NCBI RefSeq assembly: GCF_021917145.1
Contig: NC_061073.1
Location: 16,053,840 to 16,117,839, forward strand
Length of the DNA: 64,000 nucleotides
Reading direction: 5' to 3'
Origin: Hypomesus transpacificus
Taxonomy: Eukaryota; Chordata; Actinopteri; Osmeriformes; Osmeridae
This document shows, in pieces, positions 25,127 to 58,316 of the stretch (position 1 is the first letter of the stretch; each line of letters opens with the position of its first letter). The translations under genes were made by a program, and so were the position numbers. The notes beneath the pieces were generated by a model. The model was not told the DNA's origin. It searched no databases and was given only the letters and a program-made list of their open reading frames with translations.

Positions 25127-26466
25127 AGGCAGTGCCTCTGGGGAATGCAGGCATTTGAATTGCCAATGGGTGATAAATATGGCAGAGCAATTTATTTCTT
25201 CTGCTATTGGACTAGGATGTTGCCATGGTTCCCAACTCTGAGAATTCAGTGTATGTAACAGGCTGGGGAAAATTCAGGTCTGTAATTAAAAAGGCGTGGA
25301 TGAAATCTAAAATATATTGCTAATAAAATGCAGCCCTCTTCACATAAATTCATGGTTAACCACAACATATGATTTATACATACAATTTTCAGTGAATAAC
25401 ACACAAAAAAGCCAACTCCAGAAGCTTGTAATTTTTGAGAACAGAGTGACAGAGACTCATTTACAGTAGTACAGTGTGCTTTTATCTAATTTTGCACCAA
25501 CTTGTACATATATTGCACACATGTGCAATATATGTACAACTTGTACACAAATCCTTCCTAGTCCCTGGTCTTCACCGCCCCTGAGCAGTCAAGCGTAGTG
25601 GACAGTGTTAAACTGTGATTGCTAGAGGTTTCCAGCTTTACCATGGTAGCAGTTGTAATGAAATGTAGAACTGTTTCCTACTGATCGTAGTCGGTCAGAG
25701 AATTCCAGGTCACCTGATCAAAACCCGACATGCTTAGTGGCTCATTGATCTTACACTCAGGGGCGCCGGCAGAAATTTTGGGCCCCATGACAAAAAAAAA
25801 ATTGGGCCCCCTCTGCGCAGCTGTTGTCACCCCATCCCTAGGACCTAACTGTCCCATCAAAAGCTTTTCATAACAATAAGGATTGCAACTGTCTTGCGTT
25901 TTGTAGTTCAATACTAGTACTAGCACAATATTTATTGCTGGTGATTTGTACATGCAAGTCGGCATGCAGTATGCAGTTCACTATTTGATGCACTATTTTT
26001 GGGGTTCCTGTCAGTCGGGCCCTTGGAATTGTCCTACCTTTTCCCCCCTGATAGGGCGCCCCTGCTTACTGTCAGGGTTTATCTTACACACCCACGCAAG
26101 TTACATTTGCTCAACGTGTATGCTCAGCAGCCATTTCTAACCCTAACATGTATGTATGTAGCCTAGTCATGCAGTCATCAGGGGCGGTAACAAGGGCCAT
26201 TTAAAAGCGTGTCGATCGTGAGTTTGACTCAGTGCTGTCCTGTTGACTTCCTGTAGATGCTGCACAACAAACACGTCATGGTTCGTGTTGGGGGAGGCTG
26301 GGAGACCTTCGAGAGTTACCTGCTAAAACACGACCCCTGCCGCATGCTTCAATTTTCCCGCGTAGATGGCAAGACCTCCCTTATTGCCAGCAAGTTGCCA
26401 AATATAAAGGACCTTACTCCCGACAGCTATCTGGTGATGGCTGCCCACTACCGCGGTAAAAAGTGA
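13111..26466 (+). CDS. gas2: Growth arrest-specific protein 2 (CH + GAR cytoskeletal linker)
   Basis: Seven coding exons: 13111-13255, 15400-15530, 19607-19748, 21845-21908, 22041-22257, 22456-22563 and 26257-26466 (TGA). They join in phase to 338 residues; human is 313. GAS2 links actin to microtubules and is a caspase substrate. The N-terminus ([20 protein letters not shown]) is nearly identical to human. A calponin-homology domain spans about residues 33-165, with [23 protein letters not shown] and [11 protein letters not shown] Ser/Pro-rich linker (about 185-220) accounts for the extra length. The microtubule-binding GAR domain (about 234-310) keeps [20 protein letters not shown] and the run [16 protein letters not shown]. 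The start is set by this alignment. The coding exon begins at 13093, 18 nt before the ATG. One oddity: the codon across introns 4/5 reads TGG (Trp) where the family has Arg before the Tyr of the YxVEPPGL motif. Confidence 0.97.
13256..15399 (+). other. gas2: gas2 coding intron 1
   Basis: The donor CG/GTGAGA is at 13255/13256 and the acceptor CTTACACAG ends at 15399. No gene, RNA or recognisable mobile element was seen inside. Confidence 0.7.
15574..15796. mobile_element. Non-autonomous hAT-type element with 8-bp target duplication
   Basis: A 223-bp insertion flanked by identical 8-bp direct repeats CATATTAG (15566-15573 and 15797-15804). The ends are imperfect inverted repeats, CAGGGTGCCAATTA against CAGGGTGCGAATTA. 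The interior has a tandem duplication of about 69 bp (C/G-rich blocks around AATTAAGACTTGG) and no coding capacity. An 8-bp duplication with CAGGG ends is typical of the hAT superfamily. Confidence 0.85.
16411..16453. repeat. CA-rich microsatellite
   Basis: Interrupted (CA)n with several variant dinucleotides, inside gas2 coding intron 2. Confidence 0.85.
17391..17640. repeat. SINE-type tail plus dispersed repeat, copy B
   Basis: It starts with TTTACATTTATGCATTTAGC and continues through a body whose right part (17521-17640) matches 1-135 of the window. It is probably one diverged interspersed element; the family is not identified. Confidence 0.65.
19911..20050. repeat. 44-bp minisatellite, about 3.2 copies
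   Basis: Unit starts fall at 19911, 19955 and 19999 with a partial copy at 20043. Copies are nearly identical, and each unit begins CTGTCAGGGGTGGAG. Confidence 0.92.
20082..20480. repeat. 33-bp minisatellite, 12 near-identical copies
   Basis: The unit begins CTGTCACAAGGACAGGAGGA and is repeated 12 times almost without change. Because 33 is divisible by three and the unit has few stops, long periodic open frames appear on both strands (for example an 11-residue period [11 protein letters not shown]). These are not genes. Confidence 0.95.
23231..23263. repeat. Perfect hairpin, 16-bp arms
   Basis: GTCTTTTCCATTGTAT, one G, then the exact reverse complement. It is too short for a microRNA precursor by itself. 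Confidence 0.8.
24227..24256. repeat. SINE tail fragment
   Basis: Only the tail motif (CATTTAGTCATTTAGCAAACG and a few bases each side) is present; no tRNA-like head was seen next to it. Confidence 0.6.
25081..25125. repeat. Poly(G) tract, 45 bases
   Basis: Uninterrupted G in gas2's last intron. Length in the assembly may be inexact. Confidence 0.9.
25502..25539. repeat. 38-bp near-perfect palindrome
   Basis: TTGTACATATATTGCACA, a CA spacer, then its exact reverse complement. The arms are 18 bp. Confidence 0.85.
25758..26064. mobile_element. Non-autonomous hAT-type element
   Basis: The ends CAGGGGCGCC and GGCGCCCCTG are exact inverted repeats. Flanking 8-mers CTTACACT and CTTACTGT agree at 6 of 8 positions, as expected of an old target duplication. 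The 307-bp interior has no coding capacity; a motif like TTTTGGGCCCCATGAC lies just inside the left end. Confidence 0.75.
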
Positions 26467-27141
26467 AGACGTTAAACATTGTGAGGGCATTCACAGGATT
26501 AGGTTGGGCAAATGTACCCCCTATTTTGTATGACGATGCCACAACGGTGACATCGAAGTTACTGCATCCATAGGCAGCAGCCTTGTGTTATTAGGGTCAC
26601 TCTTGTAGCCTACGTACGTTTTCCAGCATAAGAGCTAATTATGCAACGACCTTCACAATGACGTCCGGCCTGGGATCAAGATCTGGTTCTACAAATAACT
26701 TTTAATGTAACATTTTGTTTACTTTACGCAGTTTAACTCATCGTTTGGTATGGCTGCTGTGTGGATACTGATCTGATTTGGTTGTGTACAGTTAGACAGA
26801 CACTAGTTTTACATGTTATTCCATGTTCCAAACCACTGTTTAGTTTATTTGAGGGAGCTTGTTTCATTGTCAGATAGTTTCTTAGTTCAGTCTTCATACC
26901 AAAGACCTCTTTGTGGTGGTCATCCACAAATGTAGATGTCATTATTATAATTATAATAATATCCCTCTTTACTAACAATATGGGGAGCAATACTTAGAAT
27001 GTTTACATGCTACTTTGGATTTTTATACGTCACCTATTTTCTGTACTGATCTGTAATCATTTTCCTTCGAGTAGTTTACTTCTGTTTGCCTTTTTCGAAC
27101 CCAATATGCTTTGTTGTAAGATTTATTTCTGTGAGATTAAA
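26467..27141 (+). other. gas2: gas2 3' untranslated region
   Basis: AT-rich sequence after TGA 26464-26466. The first plausible poly(A) signal is the variant ATTAAA at 27136-27141; no AATAAA occurs earlier. The end is approximate. Confidence 0.45.
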
Positions 27142-28285
27142 AATGACACAATTTCCTAAACTGTATTTACATCAGTATGTTTATTGTATTTACTCTTACA
27201 CATTATGCATAATCATATAACCTACAACTGTACCAGAATATGAATACATGTATTGAGTCAGAATTGAGTTACAATTACAAATCATTAAAATCTGATTTCA
27301 GCATTGACTTATTTTGGCAGACAAATATTCATAATTGTTCATTCACTGCAGCAGTCAAGTATTTTTAATCAACTATTGACCCCATGAGGTAAGACACGGT
27401 AGTGTAATTTATTTTTGGAAAGCAGTGGCTCTGACAAGGTTGTCTATGTAGAAACACCAAACAAATATAAAATTACCTTGAAAACGTGTATTTCCACAGG
27501 GTCGACATTAAGGCTTGTCCGATTGTTAGAAGTGGGTTGTAAGTGGCGATCCTCACCATGAAACAAGCAAGAAGAATTGTGTTTTCTATTGTGTATTCAC
27601 ATTGAAATTCAGACATTGATTTGAGCCCCACGACTGTATGGATTATTTAAATAATGTTGCAAATAACCTAGCCATGTCAGAATGTCAAAATGCAAAAACA
27701 CAAGAATTTACATTTTGGTGAAGCTTCAGACAGTTCATTTTACACTTTGGGTCGGTACTGTGACACTGATGATTTGTTGTTAGTGCGAGCCCTGCCTGTG
27801 AGTTTCATCTTCTCATCCACTCCTGCAAATAAAGATGAATTCCTGTTCCTCAGAACCGAAACAAACACAGCCAGCCACTGAAACAGTAGGGAACAGCATT
27901 CTAAGAGATTCAGAATCAATAAGAGCAACAACACACAGAACTGAATGTAATTTTGACTGCAATTTAATTTATTTAAACAAATTACAATGGGTTGACTTCT
28001 TGCCTTGCAAACAGCAGAAGCACCTTAAGAATCGGGAGATTCAGTTTAAGAGGAAAAGCACTCAAGGAAGGTACAAGATCATTCAAGTGCACACCAAGTT
28101 TCAGAAACGTTTTCCTTCAATTTCAGCAGCGTCTTACTACAGGCAATCTCATCCATTACAATCACTGCATAAGTGTTGCCATCACCACCAACCATGCACC
28201 AGCAAATATTTGGTCTTAACCTAGTATTCCACAGTAACAACTTCACCCTCAATCAAATGAAGCAGGCATATGCTTCATATAAGAT
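27142..28285. other. Spacer between convergent gas2 and svip
   Basis: No gene recognised. A 129-codon open frame at 27835-28224 has no motif and unremarkable composition, and was not accepted. Confidence 0.45.
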
Positions 28286-28291
28286 TTTATT
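28286..28291 (-). terminator. svip: Candidate poly(A) signal of svip
   Basis: The plus strand reads TTTATT, which is AATAAA on the minus strand, about 630 nt past the svip stop codon. Plausible but unproven. Confidence 0.4.
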
Positions 28292-28916
28292 TTTAATACT
28301 GATAAACTAAATATATAACTAATATTGCACACTCATAAGAAAACCAAAACACTAAAGCAAAAGGTGTATTATATAGGGAAGGTCACATTTCAAAACAAGC
28401 AGTGAGATGTAACTGTAAACATTACTTTTCAGCAATTTACAATTAAAATGTTGTATTCGGACCACGGTCGTTGAATATTCTTCATAGCTTATACATTTTA
28501 AAAGTAAAATATAAATATGCAAATATTACTAAAATCGTAGTATGAAAATTACAAAAGCACTGTGGTATAAAAGCTGTAGTGTTTACTTTGACAAGCAAGC
28601 CAACTGCTTTTGTTTATGGATGTGTAAGAAAGTAGATTTCCAAAACAAGCGTATGTGCCCTGTGTGTTTCACTATTCAACTGATTGGCTTGTGTCTTGGC
28701 ATTAGTTAGTCAAGTCCCAAAATGTCACCTAAAAAAATCAGGCAAGACGGTTCTTTCCGTAAGAGACGGGTAAACACTTTTCTAAGCACGTGCCTTGGAA
28801 AAGGTGCAGAACAGATAGGTTCTCAAAGGTTTATTCAAGTCGACTGGTAGCAATGCTGCATGTTGAACAACCCTTAGTGTACTTGCAGACTTCCAAGGTC
28901 TTCTTCATGAACATCC

Positions 28917-29488
28917 TCAGCCCACCTGCCACTACACAAACACATGAATAAGGAACTGATTGGCCATAGGAAAATAACTTTTAAAATGGCTTTCTATTAC
29001 GAGAACATGTTTACAAAAGTTCATGGTTATAACAGGTGTGTTTGATGATTCTAGGACTAACCTTTAGCCCACCACCCCCGGAGTTTGACGTGGTCATCGC
29101 CTGTTTCTCAATTTCTTCCTGTTTTTTCTTCTTTCTCTCAACTCCTTCTGGGTTTTTGACCCCCCTATAGGTTGTCTGAAATAAGATGAAACTGTTAAAT
29201 GACAATAGAAATGATTCAAACTAATATTTTCTTGAACTTTTGACCGGCATGTGTAATAATCTTGACTTTGATAAACACAAATACTATTGCTACAGCTTTG
29301 ACATGCATTATAAGCAAGGCCTGGCCTGACATACTGATATAATGTTGCGTAGATAAAGTTGTGATATCATGCCAATTAAACAAATGTGTCTGGAAAGAAC
29401 AGCTTGCACATATAGTCAGCCATGAATGTGGAAGCCGCAGTATTGATGGTGTTGCAGTGTTTCCCACAGATTAGAAAACTATATGTGG

Positions 29489-29525
<37 letters not shown>

Positions 29526-31568
29526 CGAAATAATTCACAAAATCAACAACAACAAACAAATAATTTCTGCATATGCAGGTAGCGACGCTGCATACAGGGT
29601 GCTAAATAACTATTTAACTGGTCGGCTCCATGACGCCGGGTAAGTAGCTAGCTCTTGAAACTTCTCACCAAAAGAACGAAGGGGAACCTTCGATTAAGAC
29701 ATGTCCGTCGGTACCTAGCGAAAAGTAGCCTCAACTTTCCTAGACCTTTAGCTACGGCACTAATGCTGAAGGCTCGCTGATGTAGCTGTCGGTCTCACTA
29801 GAACGGCGTATGCATTGTTGCTAACGTGTGCTGACGTAGTGACTGTGTGTGTATGTGAGAAAGACGCGTGCGTGAAAGAGACGGAGGGAGAGCAGGGAAA
29901 GGAAATGCAGCTGAACGAATACGCTGCGTGTTTTTACCTAAATAGCGAAAAAAAAATGTTTTACGAAACGCAATGTGTGGCGGCCGGTGTTGATTCTGTG
30001 GCGCACCGCCACAAATTAGTCTATGTGTGGGAAACACTGTGTTGTGTGCTGTCATTAACAGCATGCTTTGTGTATCGTTTTCTGGATATTGTATTCATTC
30101 AACATACAATGTTTCTGTGTGACAAAAAAAAAAGAGGTAAACTTTCATGTTCAAGTGCAACGCATGATAAGACTAAAGTTGACAAGGGGTGGCGATTTCA
30201 ATTAGTTAAATACTATTGCGTGAATAACAAATGTCCGAGGAGGAACCAGCTTTGAAAGGGTTGAACTGCCAAAAAACTGCCAATCCTTGGGATTCTCCAC
30301 ATTCTTACCTTGATACTTTTTTATGTGGAGACATTCGTCTGTGACTGGGGTATTTCTGGACAATGGTACAAAAATACCCACCACATCATAAGAACTCCAA
30401 TGTGATTTACCACTGCGTCCATTGTTAAGGTTTCGACAGCACTTTCATCTAACCTGAATCGCCAGATGGTTTGTTACACATATCCATCTAGGAAGTTGTC
30501 CTTGGAAACTGTTTGGAATAGGGCAGGCACTTGGCAGGTGACTGGGTGAACTATCTGTCTATCACCATCTATCATGGGCTAACTTCAACCATGCCCGCAG
30601 CTGCCAGTGGTTCCTCATAGTACTGATGGTCTGAACCACTGTGGTTGAGGCACAAAGTAATATCTTGGAGATTGGCAAAATAGATTTTCTAGTGGTTGCG
30701 AACTCAACTGATTGATTGCAAAGCACTTTTGTACATCAACTCACACTGCAATTACCCCGCTGCTAGCTAAATATTGTATACATCAGGTCGTTTTGAAGTT
30801 TAATATCTCTTAAAATATGTTGCATTCCAGCTAGCTCTATTTGTGTGTTGGCTAGTAAAGTTGTCCACTGGTTGTAGGCTTGCCAATAGTTTCAGCTTTC
30901 CCCACCTAGGTGGAATCTGGAAACCACTTCAACCTTCGCCCCTTCTCAACATTTCTTCCTCTGAAAAATTTAAATTAATCATCCGAAGTCCTCCAAGGAC
31001 TATTTTCTTCGATACGGAGGGATAGAAGGGTTTAAATAAATGTTTTAGAGATTTTATAAGGTTGTCATTGGCCGGGTTTCCCAGATTCGTTAAGAAGATC
31101 TTAGCGTTAAGAGCGAGAATCTGGGAAACCCGGCCATTATTATTTATAAAGTGTCGGTAAACCCAACCTACCTCCTTCTGCCTCTTCTCAGCTGCTTCTG
31201 CTAATTGCCGCCGTCTCATCTCCTAAAAAGCAAATAGAAGCAACACACTATAACACTGCCACCGTTTCAGACATAAGAGTGGATGCGTCTCATTAAAACG
31301 GTACTCAAATGTGACTTGTTTATATATGGTAAAATCAGAATGGCAAGGGCAAATTTATCTTTTGGTGAACTTGCCAATCTGGTTTAAAGTTTAATAAAAA
31401 AAAAAGTGATGTCACGCACAGAAATAGTAGAACTTGAAAGATGTAGCCTAGACTAGATGAGTAGGCTGTTTAAAATCTACTGTACGCCCTGCAACATCAA
31501 CTTACTGGGTCTGGAGTCACCACGACGTCGTCTGGAGCTCCTCCAAGGCACGGTAAGCACATTCCCAT
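28917..31568 (-). CDS. svip: Small VCP/p97-interacting protein
   Basis: Four coding exons on the minus strand: 31506-31568, 31172-31222, 29062-29175 and 28917-28931, all phase 0, giving 80 residues (human 77). SVIP is a lipid-anchored adaptor on the ER/lysosome surface that binds VCP/p97 and restrains ER-associated degradation. The N-terminus MGMCLPCLGG has the myristoylation glycine and nearby cysteines for palmitoylation, as in human MGLCFPC. Exon 2 encodes MRRRQLAEAAEKRQKE, the VCP-interacting motif (R, five residues, AA, two residues, R). Exon 3 is a basic helix (ERKKKKQEEIEKQ) followed by a glycine run. The last exon adds only Trp-Gln-Val-Gly before TGA; human ends with GGLRWTVS. It is convergent with gas2 and divergent from ano3. 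Confidence 0.95.
29455..30039. mobile_element. hAT-like inverted-repeat element in svip intron 2
   Basis: The left end CAGTGTTTCCCACAG and the right end TGTGGGAAACACTG are inverted, and the similarity continues inward (TATGTGGCGG at left, CCGCCACAAA at right). The interior of about 585 bp carries a 34-base poly(G) run at 29490-29523. No transposase is visible, and a clear 8-bp target duplication was not found. Confidence 0.6.
31069..31136. repeat. Perfect 20-bp inverted repeat (hairpin) in svip intron 2
   Basis: TGGCCGGGTTTCCCAGATTC at 31069-31088 is answered by its exact reverse complement at 31117-31136, with a 28-nt loop that includes AAGATCTT. It begins about 35 nt after the exon 2 donor on the transcribed strand. 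It is probably a foldback/MITE-type repeat. Confidence 0.8.
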
Positions 31569-32752
31569 ACTTGGGTATTTCAGAAAACGTGATCAACTCA
31601 ATGTCAGTGTTTTTACATTAGCTAGAGCTAGCTACCTTGCTAACTGTGATGCTACTGTATCAGCTAGTACTGTACTAGCTGGTGCTTGAGCTAAATTCGT
31701 TCGTAAATTTACAAAGCTAGCCAAGAAACAGACAAGTTTTGGCTACTAAATTCTGTACTAGTAGCTAGCAAGAAACGAAAAAAAGCTAGCCAGTTTTATC
31801 TACCGAACGTTACCGTGTGGTTTGGGTTAGACACTCAATGCAGACAACATCAGCAGCTTGTACAGCAACAACAAGTGTGCTAGCTGGCTACTAGTAGGTT
31901 AACTCTAATACTAGCTACTGTAACAAGCTGAGTGGACGAGTTGTGTCAACTTGAGTAAGACACCGCCCCACCTCTTCTTTACCAGGTCTTCGTTTAAGCC
32001 TAGATTTGTAGCGACACTACTATCAAAATAATTGCAAGCTAGATATGCAGCTAATAATTAAGTTGCTAATGCTAACCTCTTGTTCCAACGTCTAGGCATT
32101 TTGTATTTGCTCTGGAGAGTGTTACTGTAGTGCTATCGGTAGTAGCTCTATGTGGCTCTTTTTCTTCGTCTTTCCATTGAAATGGCAGATTGCAACCAAC
32201 ATTGAGAGGCGCATTACCGCCACTTACCGTTCGGGAGTGTGATTTCAGCGGCCAATAACTCAACAAAACAATGACCGATACATAAAGTATCAACTTCCCG
32301 GCATCCACAGACTAAGAGGATAGTTCAAACCTCCTTGCTAATCTCCCAACCATTTTCCCCTGTGTTTGGTAGTCCCCCCACCCTTCTTAACTCACTAATC
32401 CTAGCTCTGGGTATACGGCCCTTATCAAGTCATTAATTCATCATTAATTAGTCCAGTAATCCTAACCATTCTGATTATCTTCACCTAAGTATTTTTTATG
32501 AGTTCAGAGTTTGGAGCCGTTTTCCCCTACTCCCATTACCACACTATTAAACCAACATAGACACTAGGCCTAATAACTGTAGCCTATTTTAATATCTTGA
32601 CCCAATCGGGATTGAAACTCCACCCATACATCCCAGTCATGTCAAAGGGCAAAGCGCCAGTTCCAGCGCGTAGCTTCATAGGGCGTTCATCATGGTTCAC
32701 TGGGAATCATTTGGCGATCATCCGATGAATAGCTAGAGGACACAGACATGCT
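31569..32752. promoter_or_regulatory. Divergent svip/ano3 promoter region
   Basis: 1.18 kb separates the svip start codon (minus strand) from the proposed ano3 start codon (plus strand). Both transcripts must start in or near it unless ano3 has an upstream promoter inside svip. No TATA box was seen; short CpG-containing patches occur around 32205-32240 and 32655-32720. The 31620-31930 stretch is rich in GCTAGC-like words. Regulatory role is inferred from position only. Confidence 0.45.
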
Positions 32753-57494
<24,742 letters not shown>

Positions 57495-57784
57495 CTTGAC
57501 CCCCCCCTGTCCTCACACCTTCACACACAGGCAAAGGCACACACACCTTCCTCACACACACACACACACACCTTCCTCACACACACGCACATACACACAC
57601 CTTCCTCACACAGGCACGCACATGCATACAAATACCCCCCCTTCACAGGCTACCCACAAGCAACCCACTACGTCTTTAAGCCTCTGGCTTCACTGAACTG
57701 AGTCTGCACACCAAAGAGGCCTGAGTCGTCGTCCCCCTCTCTCCTCGGTCCAGAGTGTCGGTGCTTAGTCTTGGTTTTGAACAA

Positions 57785-58072
57785 CCCCTTCCCCTCCTCT
57801 CTTTCTCCCCCTCCTCTTTCTCCCCCTCCTCTCTTTCTCCCCCTCCCCTCTTTCTCCCCCTCCCCTCTTTCTCCCCCTCCTCTCTTTCTCCCCCTCCCCT
57901 CTTTCTCCCCCTCCTCTCTTTCTCCCCCTCCTCTCTTTCTCCCCCTCCTCTCTTTCTCCCCCTCCTCTCTTTCTCCCCCTCCCCTCTTTCTCCCCCTCCT
58001 CTCTTTCTCCCCCTCCCCTCTTTCTCCCCCTCCTCTATTTCTCCCCCTCCCCTCTTTCTTCCCCTCCTTCAG
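57785..58072. repeat. About 17-bp pyrimidine minisatellite
   Basis: Units like CTTTCTCCCCCTCCTCT with CCCC/CTCT variants, on the ano3 transcribed strand shortly after the stop codon. Nearly pure pyrimidine; the open frames across it are spurious. Confidence 0.93.
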
Positions 58073-58205
58073 CTTCATCTGGCAGGCTGCCCTTGGCCTT
58101 GCACCGTGTCATGGCTTAGAAGGGGAAGTCCTGTGCAATTGTAAAGTTTACTATGCAGATCAAGGGCTGCACCACATCACCACTGCTCTCTCCTCACTTT
58201 CACAG

Positions 58206-58316
58206 CGTGCGCTCTCGCTCTCTCTCGCTCTCTCTCGCTCTCTCTCGCTCTCTCTCGCTCTCTCTCGCTCTCTCTCGCTCTCTCTCGCTCTCTCTCGCTC
58301 TCTCTCGCTCTCTCTC
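58206..58316. repeat. 10-bp microsatellite (CGCTCTCTCT)n
   Basis: About eleven copies without interruption. Confidence 0.93.

Larger units (their letters stand above)
22564..26256 (+). other. gas2: gas2 last intron
   Basis: The donor is CGG/GTGGGT at 22563/22564 and the acceptor CTTCCTGTAG ends at 26256. It contains a hairpin (23231-23263), a SINE tail fragment (24227-24256), a 45-base poly(G) run (25081-25125), a 38-bp palindrome (25502-25539) and an hAT-type element (25758-26064). Confidence 0.75.

Noticed and set aside
27835..28224. 129-codon open frame between gas2 and svip
   Set aside because: No motif, ordinary composition, and the region is probably svip 3' flank.
29815..30255. 146-codon open frame
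   Set aside because: It starts inside the hAT-like element and runs past its end, with no transposase-like motif.
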